From NCBI RefSeq assembly GCF_900116195.1, contig NZ_FOZW01000014.1, forward strand, positions 62,001-126,000: DNA of 64,000 bases, written 5' to 3'. Of this stretch, positions 45,520-54,140 are shown one piece after another (positions within the stretch are counted from its first letter, which is position 1; the number at the start of each line of letters is the position of its first letter). A program made the translations under genes and the position numbers. The notes under the pieces are model-generated. The model was not told the origin of the DNA and did not search any database. It saw only the letters and a program-made list of their open reading frames with translations. This DNA comes from Alloyangia pacifica (GTDB lineage: Bacteria; Pseudomonadota; Alphaproteobacteria; Rhodobacterales; Rhodobacteraceae).

Positions 45520-46185
45520 ATGCAGGCACGACAGCGAAAGACCGGTTTCATGAAGCTCCGCGCCGCGGGGGCTGCCGCGGGGCTCTCCCTGCTCGCCGCC
45601 TGCTCGGCCCATGAGAGCGGGTCCGATGTCGACGACGGCACCTTCGGCAACGCCACGATGACCAACACGCTGGTGATGACCGGCCAGCAGGGCTACGTGC
45701 ACGACCTCTCGGCGCGCTTTGCCGCCGAGGTGCCCAGCATGGTGACCTTCGCCTTCAACAGCAGCGTGCTCGATGCCACCGCGCAGGGCATCCTGCGCCG
45801 CCAGGCTGACTGGATCCGCCAATTCCCCGAAGTGCGCTTCCGCGTCTACGGGCACACCGACCTCGTCGGCAGCTCCGCCTACAACAAATCGCTCGGCCTG
45901 CGCCGCGCTCAGGCGGTTGTGGGATACCTCTCGACCCTCGGAATTTCGCGCGCGCGACTGGAGGCGGTTGTTTCCTACGGAGAAACACAACCGCTCGTCG
46001 TCACCGAAGGCCGTGAGCGGCGCAACCGTCGCACGGTGACCGAGGTTTCGGGCTTCGTGGCGGGTCACCCGTCGCTGCTGGACGGAAAATACGCCCGCGT
46101 CATCTACCGCGAATACGTGCGCAGCGCGGAGCCCGCGACCGGGCTGACCAGCGCCGCGGTCTCGGGCGCCACCGACGGCGGCTGA
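45520..46185 (+). CDS. OmpA-family lipoprotein of the Tad locus
   Basis: A 221-residue outer-membrane protein. A second in-frame Met (MKLRAAGAAAG, position 45550) would give a more typical lipoprotein signal; the lipobox is LAAC just before SAHESG. The OmpA domain (about residues 80-180) includes VTFAFNSSVLDATAQGILRRQADWI, VRFRVYGHTDLVGSSAYNKSLGLRRAQAVVGYL and the arginine-rich RERRNRRTV, which together bind peptidoglycan. It starts 5 bases after cpaC. In this locus it probably anchors the secretin, as accessory pilotins and OmpA proteins do in other Tad systems. Confidence 0.93.
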   Translation: MQARQRKTGFMKLRAAGAAAGLSLLAACSAHESGSDVDDGTFGNATMTNTLVMTGQQGYVHDLSARFAAEVPSMVTFAFNSSVLDATAQGILRRQADWIRQFPEVRFRVYGHTDLVGSSAYNKSLGLRRAQAVVGYLSTLGISRARLEAVVSYGETQPLVVTEGRERRNRRTVTEVSGFVAGHPSLLDGKYARVIYREYVRSAEPATGLTSAAVSGATDGG

Positions 46186-46238
46186 TCCCAAGACTGACCC
46201 TCACGCTGGATCCCCGGGCGCAATTCCCCCGGGTGATC

Positions 46239-46273
46239 GTCCGACAATTCCGTACAATTACGGTTTTTCGGAC
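46239..46273. other. Nested inverted repeat upstream of cpaE
   Basis: The outer arms GTCCGA/TCGGAC enclose the inner arms CCGTA/TACGG around CAAT. The patch is AT-rich and lies 150 bases before cpaE in a 239-base gap. It could be an operator or an RNA stem. No U-tract follows. Confidence 0.45.
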
Positions 46274-46424
46274 AAAATGTTGCCCCACTTGACCGACAAT
46301 TTCTGCATCAGCGGGTCGCTCCCGGCACGGCTTCCGAGTCGGGAAACTGAGCGGCGGGCGAGGTGCAGGCTTTCACGACATGCACCTCTTGCCACCGCCC
46401 CGCGTGAGGCAAAGGACAAGAAGA

Positions 46425-47675
46425 ATGACCACCAACCCCGAGCGGCAGTCCGCCCCTGCGCCGATCTTGGCCTGCACCGTCAGCCGGGACGTGCAGAATT
46501 TCGACCTGCTCATCGAGGACATGGAAGCCCTTCTGGGAGAGGCCTGGGGAGACCTCGGCTTCGAGGATGCCCTGACGTTCCTCGGCCAACCCGACGCCGA
46601 CTCGCTGGAATTCATTGCGCTGGCCATCGACAGCGAGGATGAGAATACCCTCGATCTGCTCGGCCAGCTGATCGCCCGCGCCGCGGCGCGCGGCATCAAG
46701 GTGGTGCTGATCGCCGAGGATGTGACCCCCGCCTCCCTGCACAAGCTGCTGCGCGGCGGCGCCGACGAATTTGCCCCCTACCCCCTGCCCGAGGGCGAGC
46801 TGGCCGCAGCCGTCGCCCGCTTCCGCGCCCGCGCCGAGGCCGCTCGGCTCGCGGCCCAGCTGCCTGTTCCCGTCGAGGGCGTGAAGCTCAAGGGCGGCGG
46901 GGACGGCGTGCTGATCGCCGCACACGGGCTTGCCGGCGGCTGCGGCGTCACCACCTTTGCCGTGAACCTCGCATGGGAGCTCGCGACCGTGCGCAAGGAT
47001 GGCGCGCCCCGCGTCTGCCTGATCGACCTCGGCCTGCAGTTCGGCACCGTCGCCACCCATCTCGACCTGCCCCGCCGCGAGGCCGTCTTCGAGCTGCTCA
47101 GCGACATCCCCTCGATGGACGGCGACAGCTTCGGCCAGGCGCTGACCAGCTACGAGGACAAGCTGCAGGTCTTCACCGCGCCACCGGACATGCTGCCGCT
47201 CGACATGCTCTCTCCCGAGGACGTGAAGACCCTGCTCGACACCGCGCGCGAGCACTTCGACTTCGTGGTGGTCGATCTTCCGACGACGATCACCCACTGG
47301 ACCGACACCGTGCTGACCGAGGCACAGGTCTATTTCGCGCTGGTCGAGCTGGACATGCGCTCGGCCCAGAACGCGTTGCGCCTGAAGCGCGCGCTGCAGT
47401 CCGAGGACCTGCCCTTCGATAAGATCCGCTTCGCGCTGAACCACGCGCCCAAGTTCACAGACCTTTCCGGCAAGACCCGCGCCAAGCGCATGGCCGAGGG
47501 GCTGGGCATCGAATTCAGCGTCATGCTGCCGGACGGCGGGAAGCAGGTGCAGATGGCCGGCGACCATGGCCAGCCGCTTGCCAGGCAGGCGGGCAAGAAC
47601 CCGCTGCGCAAGGAAATCGCCAAGCTGGCCGCCGAGCTCTACGCCATCGGCCAGTCGGATGCGGAAGCCGCGTGA
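46425..47675 (+). CDS. cpaE: Pilus assembly protein CpaE/TadZ
   Basis: A 416-residue MinD/ParA-like localisation ATPase of the Tad system. The N-terminal response-regulator-like receiver domain (about 12-135) includes IKVVLIAEDVTPASLHKLLRGGADEFAPYPL. The ParA-like domain follows with HGLAGGCGVTTFAVNLAWEL at the P-loop position (167 on), VCLIDLGLQFGTVATHLDL and FDFVVVDLPTTITHW. The P-loop lacks the usual Lys, as in many CpaE proteins, so ATP hydrolysis is doubtful. ATG 46425 follows AAAGGA. It targets the secretion apparatus to its site in the cell. Confidence 0.94.
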   Translation: MTTNPERQSAPAPILACTVSRDVQNFDLLIEDMEALLGEAWGDLGFEDALTFLGQPDADSLEFIALAIDSEDENTLDLLGQLIARAAARGIKVVLIAEDVTPASLHKLLRGGADEFAPYPLPEGELAAAVARFRARAEAARLAAQLPVPVEGVKLKGGGDGVLIAAHGLAGGCGVTTFAVNLAWELATVRKDGAPRVCLIDLGLQFGTVATHLDLPRREAVFELLSDIPSMDGDSFGQALTSYEDKLQVFTAPPDMLPLDMLSPEDVKTLLDTAREHFDFVVVDLPTTITHWTDTVLTEAQVYFALVELDMRSAQNALRLKRALQSEDLPFDKIRFALNHAPKFTDLSGKTRAKRMAEGLGIEFSVMLPDGGKQVQMAGDHGQPLARQAGKNPLRKEIAKLAAELYAIGQSDAEAA

Positions 47676-47687
47676 TAGGAGCCCGCC

Positions 47688-49127
47688 ATGTTCTCGCGTT
47701 ACAAGAAGCCCACATCGCAACCCGCCGCCGCGCCCGCTGAGGCACCCAAGGTCCAAATGGCGCCGGTTGAGGCCGAGGCGCGCCCGCAGGCGATGCGCAA
47801 GCCGCTGCCCAAGCGTGCCGCGGAGCCGGGGCCGCAGGACCGCGAGAAGAAACGCAAGGAGCGCATGGGCGAGATCAAGCTCGAGTTGCACCGCGCCCTG
47901 TTGGACAACCTGAACCTCGCCGCCATCGATCAGGCGAGCGAGACCGAGCTGCGCGAGGAGATCGCTGCGATCGCCGCGGAATCGCTGCAGGAAAAAGGCA
48001 TCGTGCTGAACCGCGAGGAGCGCAGCACGCTGAACCAGGAGCTCTATGACGAGGTGAAGGGCCTCGGTCCGCTGGAGACGCTGCTAAAGGACGACACGGT
48101 TTCGGATATCCTGGTCAACGGCCCGCATCAGATCTTCGTCGAACGCAGCGGCAAGCTTCAGCTGTCTGACATCACGTTCAAGGACGAGCGCCACCTGATG
48201 CGGATCATCGACAAGATCGTGTCGGCCGTGGGTCGCCGGGTCGATGAATCCAATCCCTATGTCGACGCCCGTCTCGCCGACGGCTCGCGTTTCAACGCCA
48301 TGGTTCCGCCGATCGCGGTTGACGGCTCGCTCGTGTCGATCCGGAAATTCAAGAAGGACAAGCTGGGCATCGACGACCTGGTGAACTTCGGCGCCTTCAC
48401 CGAGGAGATGGCCGTCTACCTGCAGGCCGCCGTGGCCACGCGGCTGAACATCATCGTGTCGGGCGGCACCGGCTCGGGCAAGACCACGACGCTCAACGCC
48501 CTGTCGTCCTTCATCGACGACGCCGAGCGTATCCTGACCATCGAGGACACCGCCGAACTTCAGCTGCAGCAGACCCACGTGGGCCGCATGGAGAGCCGCC
48601 CGCCGAACGTCGAGGGCAAGGGCGCGGTCACCCCGCGCGACTGCCTGAAGAACGCGCTGCGGATGCGCCCCGACCGCATCATCGTCGGCGAGACCCGCGG
48701 CGAGGAGGTGATCGACATGCTGCAGGCGATGAACACCGGTCACGACGGCTCGATGACCACGATCCACGCCAACAACCCGCGCGACGCCATCTCCCGTCTC
48801 GAGAACATGATCGCCATGGCCGGCGTCGAGATGCCGCTGAAAGCGATGCGTAGCCAGATTTCCTCGGCGGTGAACGTGCTGGTGCAGGCCAGCCGCCTTC
48901 AGGACGGCTCGCGCCGCATGACCTCGATCACCGAGATCACCGGCATGGAAGGTGACGTGATCTCGATGCAGGAGGTGTTCCGCTACCAGCGCGTCGGCCT
49001 CACCCCCGACAACAAGATCATCGGCCACTTCACCGCCACCGGCGTGCGCAGCCACTATTCCGAGCGCTTCCGCATGTGGGGCTACGACGTGCCGCCCTCG
49101 ATCTACGAACCCTTCCGTCCGGAGTAA
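47688..49127 (+). CDS. cpaF: Pilus assembly/secretion ATPase CpaF/TadA
   Basis: A 479-residue hexameric secretion ATPase that powers Flp pilus extension, and perhaps retraction. The N-terminal 60 residues are Pro/Ala-rich and charged. Then come the helical domain [24 protein letters not shown], the Walker [11 protein letters not shown] at 259-268, the Asp box [25 protein letters not shown], Walker B with [38 protein letters not shown] and the arginine fingers. AGGAG precedes ATG 47688, 12 bases after cpaE. Confidence 0.97.
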   Translation: MFSRYKKPTSQPAAAPAEAPKVQMAPVEAEARPQAMRKPLPKRAAEPGPQDREKKRKERMGEIKLELHRALLDNLNLAAIDQASETELREEIAAIAAESLQEKGIVLNREERSTLNQELYDEVKGLGPLETLLKDDTVSDILVNGPHQIFVERSGKLQLSDITFKDERHLMRIIDKIVSAVGRRVDESNPYVDARLADGSRFNAMVPPIAVDGSLVSIRKFKKDKLGIDDLVNFGAFTEEMAVYLQAAVATRLNIIVSGGTGSGKTTTLNALSSFIDDAERILTIEDTAELQLQQTHVGRMESRPPNVEGKGAVTPRDCLKNALRMRPDRIIVGETRGEEVIDMLQAMNTGHDGSMTTIHANNPRDAISRLENMIAMAGVEMPLKAMRSQISSAVNVLVQASRLQDGSRRMTSITEITGMEGDVISMQEVFRYQRVGLTPDNKIIGHFTATGVRSHYSERFRMWGYDVPPSIYEPFRPE

Positions 49128-49130
49128 GCC

Positions 49131-50096
49131 ATGCTCAGCGCAGAACCGATCATCTACGGCCTGATCTTCATCGGCGTTCTGGTGCTGGTCGAGGGCATCT
49201 ATCTTGTCGCCTTCGGCAAGTCGATCAGCCTAAACAGCAAGGTCAATCGCAGGATGGACATGCTGAACAAGACCACCTCGCGCGAGGATGTTCTTGCCAC
49301 GCTCCGCAAGGAGATGGACCAGCACAGCAACAATCGCGGCATCCCGCTCTACTCGCTACTGGCGGACCGCGCGCAGAAGGCCGCGCTCGCCTTCACGCCG
49401 CAGCAGCTGATCCTGATCATGATCGGCGTCAGCGTTCTTGCCTTCTTCGCGCTGAGCCTCGCCACCGAGGCCTCGCTTGCGATCCGCCTGGTCATGGGCA
49501 TCGGGATCGGCGTCGGCGGTGTCTACATGTGGGTCAACGGCAAGGCCAAGAAGCGCCTTGCCCTGATCGAGGAACAACTGCCCGATGCGGTCGAGCTGAT
49601 GGTGCGGAGCCTGCGCGTCGGCTACCCGTTCAGCTCGGCGATCAGCATCGTCTCGAAAGAGATCAAGGACCCGCTGGCGACCGAGTTCGGGGTAATCTCG
49701 GACGAGGCGACATACGGGCGCGACATCGGCGAGGCGCTCAAGCACATGGCCGAAAGGCTCGACATGCAGGACATGCGCTTCCTTGCCGTGGCGGTCAGCA
49801 TCCAGCAGCAGTCGGGCGGCAACCTCGCCGAGATCCTCGAGGGCCTCGCCAAGGTGATCCGCGCCCGCTTCCGGCTGTTCCGCCGGGTCAAGGCGATCAC
49901 CGCAGAGGCGCAATGGTCGGGCAAGTTCCTGTCCGGCTTCCCGGTCTTCGTGCTCTTGGCTATCCAGGTGCTCGACCCGCATTACTACGACGAGGTCCTC
50001 GACCACGCCTTCTTCATCCCTGCCTGCTTTGCCGTCGCGATCTTCCTGGTCCTCAATCTGATCGTGATGAAGATCCTGGTGAACATCAAAGTCTGA
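49131..50096 (+). CDS. tadB: Tad inner-membrane platform protein TadB
   Basis: A 321-residue type II/IV secretion F-domain protein. Helices lie at about 5-27 and 92-130, and two at the C-terminus (about 270-318). The cytoplasmic T2SSF domain is LPDAVELMVRSLRVGYPFSSAISIVSKEIKDPLATEFG followed by LAVAVSIQQQSGGNLAEILEGLAKVIR, a strong match. It forms the platform with TadC. GGAG precedes ATG 49131, 3 bases after the cpaF stop. Confidence 0.95.
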   Translation: MLSAEPIIYGLIFIGVLVLVEGIYLVAFGKSISLNSKVNRRMDMLNKTTSREDVLATLRKEMDQHSNNRGIPLYSLLADRAQKAALAFTPQQLILIMIGVSVLAFFALSLATEASLAIRLVMGIGIGVGGVYMWVNGKAKKRLALIEEQLPDAVELMVRSLRVGYPFSSAISIVSKEIKDPLATEFGVISDEATYGRDIGEALKHMAERLDMQDMRFLAVAVSIQQQSGGNLAEILEGLAKVIRARFRLFRRVKAITAEAQWSGKFLSGFPVFVLLAIQVLDPHYYDEVLDHAFFIPACFAVAIFLVLNLIVMKILVNIKV

Positions 50097-50106
50097 GGCC
50101 CCAGCA

Positions 50107-51078
50107 ATGCTCGATACCCTCAACAGCCTGATCATCGCGCGGCTCGGCCCCGCGGGCCCCCTGATGGTGGTGGCCGGCCTCGCCTTCGTGCTGATCCTTG
50201 CCAGCATCCCGCTGATGCTGCGCTCGCGTCCCGACCCCATGGACAAGCTGCGCGAGACCTCGCGCCAGTCGATGGAAAAGGAAACCCGCGCCGTGCTCCG
50301 CGACACCCGTCGCAACGAGAAGCTCAACAAATACGCGCAGTACCTCGAACCAACGACCGAGGAAGAGCTCAGCGCCGTGCGCAGAAAGCTCATGCAGGCG
50401 GGATACCGTTCGCGCGACGCGGTGCGGCTCTACTACCTCGCGCAGATGGTGCTCGGCCTCGGCCTTCTGGCCCTAGGCTCGGTCTACTACCTGCTGGTGC
50501 TCGACACGCCCGACGCCCCGCTGCACACCAAGATGCTGTGGATGATCACCCCCGGTGCCTTTGGCTACTATGCCCCGAAATATTGGGTGACCCGCCGCGT
50601 CGAGGAGCGCCGCCAGCAGATCGAGGAGGGCTTCCCGGACGCGCTCGACATGATGCTGGTTTGCGTCGAGGCCGGCCAGTCGCTCGACCAGTCGATCAAC
50701 CGGGTCTCGCGCGAGTTGCGCGCCTCCTACGCCGCGCTGGCCGATGAGTTCGAGATCGTCTGCCACGAACTGAAGGCCGGCAAGGAAAAATCCGCGGTGC
50801 TGGCCGACATGGGCGACCGCTGCGGCGTCAACGACGTCTCATCCTTCGTTGTGGTGCTCAACCAGGCGGCGAACTTCGGCACCTCGATCGCCGACGCCCT
50901 GAGGGTCTATGCCGCCGAGATGCGTGACAAAAGAGTCATGCGCGCCGAGGAAAAGGCCAACAAGCTGCCGACAAAGATGACGCTCACCACTATGATGCTC
51001 ACGGTGCCCCCGCTGATGATCATCCTGGTCGGACCGTCGCTGGTGGGCATCGGCAAACTGGCAACCTTCGCGAACTGA
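50107..51078 (+). CDS. tadC: Tad inner-membrane platform protein TadC
   Basis: A 323-residue companion of TadB with the same F-domain. It has an N-terminal helix (about 15-38), two helices around 110-160 and a C-terminal one (about 295-318). The domain reads EGFPDALDMMLVCVEAGQSLDQSINRVSRELRASY, then FVVVLNQAANFGTSIADALRVYAAEMRDKRVMRAEEKANKLPTKM, typical of TadC. It begins 10 bases after tadB, so the two are co-translated or nearly so. Confidence 0.95.
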   Translation: MLDTLNSLIIARLGPAGPLMVVAGLAFVLILASIPLMLRSRPDPMDKLRETSRQSMEKETRAVLRDTRRNEKLNKYAQYLEPTTEEELSAVRRKLMQAGYRSRDAVRLYYLAQMVLGLGLLALGSVYYLLVLDTPDAPLHTKMLWMITPGAFGYYAPKYWVTRRVEERRQQIEEGFPDALDMMLVCVEAGQSLDQSINRVSRELRASYAALADEFEIVCHELKAGKEKSAVLADMGDRCGVNDVSSFVVVLNQAANFGTSIADALRVYAAEMRDKRVMRAEEKANKLPTKMTLTTMMLTVPPLMIILVGPSLVGIGKLATFAN

Positions 51079-51082
51079 CTCC

Positions 51083-51670
51083 ATGCCTCCACCTCCGGCT
51101 CTTGCCGCCGTCGCCCTGCTCTGCCTGGCCGCCTGTTCCACGGGCGGCCTTGGTGGTTTCGGCACCCCGGACACGCTGGAGCAGCAGGACGGCACGCCCT
51201 ATGCGCCGACGCTCGACCCGCGCGGCGAAGAGGTCGACCAGTTGCTCGTCGGGCACCGGCTGATGCAGGCCGGAGAGGCCGAGCTCGCGCTCGAGGCCTA
51301 CACCCGCGCCGCCGGGCGCGACGGGCTCACCGCCGAGGTGCTCAGCTCGCTGGGTTCCGCCAATCTCGCGCTGGGGCGGCTGGGACAGGCCGAGACCCTG
51401 TTGCGCCGCGCCGTCGAGGTCGAGCCCACCTGGCCCGAGGCGTGGAACAATCTCGGCGTCGTGTTGATGGAAAGCGGCCAGACCGCCGAGGCGGCCGAGA
51501 TTTTTCGGCGGGCCTATGGGCTCGACAACGGCCAAAGTGACGCAATCCGAGACAATCTGCGCTTGGCGCTCGCAAAGCGGGACGATACCGGTTATGATCC
51601 GGCGCAAAATCAAGACTATAGGCTGGTTCGCCGGGGCAGTGGAGATTTCCTGATCCGGCGCGCGGACTGA
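51083..51670 (+). CDS. tadD: TPR lipoprotein TadD
   Basis: A 195-residue outer-membrane lipoprotein. The signal peptide ALAAVALLCLAACSTGG has lipobox LAAC. Three TPR units follow: LMQAGEAELALEAYTRAAGRDGL, LSSLGSANLALGRLGQAETLLRRAVEVEP and WNNLGVVLMESGQTAEAAEIFRRAYGLD. It fits TadD, the pilotin-like protein required for secretin assembly. It starts 4 bases after tadC with a weak ribosome site, suggesting coupling. Confidence 0.92.
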   Translation: MPPPPALAAVALLCLAACSTGGLGGFGTPDTLEQQDGTPYAPTLDPRGEEVDQLLVGHRLMQAGEAELALEAYTRAAGRDGLTAEVLSSLGSANLALGRLGQAETLLRRAVEVEPTWPEAWNNLGVVLMESGQTAEAAEIFRRAYGLDNGQSDAIRDNLRLALAKRDDTGYDPAQNQDYRLVRRGSGDFLIRRAD

Positions 51671-51759
51671 GCCCTCCCCCACCGGGAATGGCAGGGGTCG
51701 CGGCAGGGACGACGACAGGCCAGCGCAAAAAAGGCAAGAGCAGCAAGAGGACGCAGGAA

Positions 51760-52620
51760 ATGCGCCACCCGAATGTTTTGATCGCCTTCGCGGCGGGCCT
51801 TCTCGCCCTGTCCGCCTGTGGCAAGGACATCGACAAGGACGCGGTTGATCGCGAATTCTCCGGCGTCAATGCCATCGATGGTGCCGGGCTGACCGAGGTG
51901 ATGCTCAGCGCAGGTGATCCCGACGAGGCGGTGGCCTACTTCGCGCGGAGCGCCGAACAGGACCCGACCCGTATCGACTTCCAGCGCGGCCTTGCCAAGT
52001 CACTGGTGCGCGCAAAACGCTACCCCGAGGCCACCTCTGCCTGGACCCAGGTCATCGCCCACGAGGGCTCGACAAACGACGACCGGGTGGCGCTCGCCGA
52101 TGCGCTGATCCGCAGCAACAATTGGGCGCAGGCCGAGCAGGTCCTCAACGACATCCCGCCGACCCACGAGACTTTCCAGCGCTATCGGCTGGAGGCCATG
52201 ATCGCCGACAGCCATCAGCAGTGGCAGAAGGCCGACAGCTTCTACGAGGTCGCGGCCGGGCTGACCACCAAGCCCGCCTCGGTGCTGAACAACTGGGGCT
52301 ATTCAAAGCTGTCGCGTGGCGACTATGCCGACGCCGAGAAGCTCTTCGCCGATGCCATTCGGCAGGATCCGAAGCTCTTCACCGCGAAGAACAACCTCGT
52401 TCTGGCGCGCGGCGCGCAGGGCAACTATGCGCTGCCGGTCATGCAGATGACCCAGGTCGAACGCGCCGAACTGCTCCAGACGCTCGGCCTCGCCGCGGTG
52501 AAACGCGGTGACGTGGAGATCGGAAAGGGCCTGCTGCGCGACGCGCTGGAAACGCATCCGCAGCATTTCGAAGCCGCCGCCCGTGCACTCGATGCGCTGG
52601 AAGGCACGGTGACCAACTGA
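51760..52620 (+). CDS. Second TPR lipoprotein of the Tad locus
   Basis: A 286-residue lipoprotein. ATG 51760 follows GAGGA and gives MRHPNVLIAFAAGLLALSACGKD, with lipobox LSAC. TPR repeats run from about residue 45 to 280, including AVAYFARSAEQDPTRIDFQRGLAKSLVRAKRYPEATSAW, NNWAQAEQVLNDIPP and LNNWGYSKLSRGDYADAEKLFADAIRQDPKL. It is distinct from TadD and longer. It is the second such protein in this locus and probably supports secretin or OmpA assembly at the outer membrane. Confidence 0.88.
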   Translation: MRHPNVLIAFAAGLLALSACGKDIDKDAVDREFSGVNAIDGAGLTEVMLSAGDPDEAVAYFARSAEQDPTRIDFQRGLAKSLVRAKRYPEATSAWTQVIAHEGSTNDDRVALADALIRSNNWAQAEQVLNDIPPTHETFQRYRLEAMIADSHQQWQKADSFYEVAAGLTTKPASVLNNWGYSKLSRGDYADAEKLFADAIRQDPKLFTAKNNLVLARGAQGNYALPVMQMTQVERAELLQTLGLAAVKRGDVEIGKGLLRDALETHPQHFEAAARALDALEGTVTN

Positions 52621-52630
52621 GGCGGAGAGC

Positions 52631-53137
52631 ATGCTGGTGATCTCCGCAACCGCCGCGCTCTGGTTCCTGCCACCGGTTTTGATGGTCTGCCTCTGGGTTT
52701 GCTTCACCGACATGAAGTACATGCGGATCCTCAACAAGGCGGTGATCACCCTCGTCGCGATCTTTGTCTTGATCGGTCCCTTCGTGCTACCCCTCGGCGA
52801 CTACGGCTGGCGGCTGGGGCAGATGCTGGCGGTGCTGGTCGCGGGCATCGCGCTCAATGCCGGCGGTGCCGTCGGCGCCGGCGACGCGAAGTTCGCAGCT
52901 GCCGCCGCTCCCTTCATCCACCTAGGCGACCTGCGTTTCGTCATGGCGCTCTTTGCAGCGACGCTGCTGGCGGCCTTTGCCAGCCACCGCCTGATGCGCG
53001 CCACGCCGATGCGCAAACTGGCACCGGACTGGAAGAGCTGGGAGACCGGCAGCCGCTTTCCCATGGGGCTGGCGCTCGCGGGAACGCTGGCGCTCTACCT
53101 GCTGCTCGGGGCGCTCTACGGCGCAACGCCGGTCTGA
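52631..53137 (+). CDS. cpaA: Type IV prepilin peptidase (CpaA/TadV)
   Basis: A 168-residue A24 aspartyl protease that removes the Flp prepilin leader. The two catalytic aspartates are D27 in VCFTDMKYMRILN and D85 in the GxGD motif VGAGDAKF. It has five or six membrane helices and lacks the N-terminal methylase domain, as expected for CpaA/TadV. GGAG precedes ATG 52631. It is the last gene of the pilus series and is convergent with the ProC-like gene. Confidence 0.94.
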   Translation: MLVISATAALWFLPPVLMVCLWVCFTDMKYMRILNKAVITLVAIFVLIGPFVLPLGDYGWRLGQMLAVLVAGIALNAGGAVGAGDAKFAAAAAPFIHLGDLRFVMALFAATLLAAFASHRLMRATPMRKLAPDWKSWETGSRFPMGLALAGTLALYLLLGALYGATPV

Positions 53138-53147
53138 CCGCCCTGCG

Positions 53148-53933
53148 CTAGCCGCCGATCTCGCGGGTGCGTGCAACCGCCGCGTCGAGCCCCTCGTCCA
53201 CCACCTGCTGCACCCCCGCGGCCTGCATCGCCAACAGCCCTGCCGCCGTCGTGCCCGCATAGTCGATCATGCCCTGCACGTGCGCCTGCGCCGTGGGCGC
53301 ATCGCCCGCCAGCATCTCTCCCGCCGACAGGAAGAGCTGCCGCATCGCCATATCGACCACCTCCGGCGCGACACCCCGCCGCGTGGCATAATCGGCCATC
53401 GCCGCGGCGAATTGCGCAACAAAGCCCGGCACGGGACCGGTGAGCGCGGTAAAGACCTCGATCTGCGCCTCATCTGCGACTTCTGCCGTGGTTCCGCAGG
53501 CCCCGAGCACCGCGGCCACCCGCGCCCGGTCCGCCTCGTCGAGCTCGCCGCACCAGGGCGAGAAGGCCAGCCGCCGCGCGGCCGCCGGGCTCGACATGGC
53601 ACGCGCCACTCGCGACGCCCCCGTGTGCGCCGCGATCCTGTCGCGAGAGACCCCCGCCATGACCGAGATCACCAGCCTCCCGGAGGCATCAATCTCCAGC
53701 GCATCGAAATGGCCGGGCGGCACCGACAGGATCACCACGTCGCAGGCCGCGACCAGCTCGGACGCATCGGCGGTCACCCGAACGCCCTCCGGCAGGTCTC
53801 CCCGTGCGCCAGAGCGGTTGGCGACCCAAAGTTCCCCGGGCCGCACCACGCCGCCATCGAGCAGCCCGCTGACCAGGCTGCGCCCCAGCATGCCCGTGCC
53901 GCCAATCACTCCGACCGTCATCCGATCCGCCAT
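53148..53933 (-). CDS. Pyrroline-5-carboxylate reductase (ProC)-like protein
   Basis: A 261-residue ProC-family protein. The NAD(P) loop GVIGGTGMLGRSLVSGLL differs from the usual GxGxMG (GGTGMLG). VANRSG and VVILSVPPGHFDAL follow, then SVMAGVSRDRIAAH, and the C-terminal dimer region with FTALTGPVPGFVAQFAAAMADYATRRG and GAVARTREIGG-like end. Proline biosynthesis is possible, but the altered loop and the short form leave room for another imine reductase role. I prefer the ATG at 53933 because GGAG then has proper spacing; the ATG at 53939 gives two extra residues. Confidence 0.8.
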   Translation of the reverse strand: MADRMTVGVIGGTGMLGRSLVSGLLDGGVVRPGELWVANRSGARGDLPEGVRVTADASELVAACDVVILSVPPGHFDALEIDASGRLVISVMAGVSRDRIAAHTGASRVARAMSSPAAARRLAFSPWCGELDEADRARVAAVLGACGTTAEVADEAQIEVFTALTGPVPGFVAQFAAAMADYATRRGVAPEVVDMAMRQLFLSAGEMLAGDAPTAQAHVQGMIDYAGTTAAGLLAMQAAGVQQVVDEGLDAAVARTREIGG

Positions 53934-54140
53934 ATCCATCTCCGCTCTCTTTCACCGCCAGCCTTCCCCACCAGCCGCATTCGCGCAAGGCGCCCCGGCA
54001 ATTCCCGGCCCCAGACAAGCTCTTGCCACAATGCTGAAGTTTCCTGAGCGGCAACAACGCCGCCCGAGGACAGGGACTGGCGCGCAAATTTCCCGCCCGT
54101 CCGGCAGGCACGGGCAAGACGGATACAGGGCAGAGCACCG

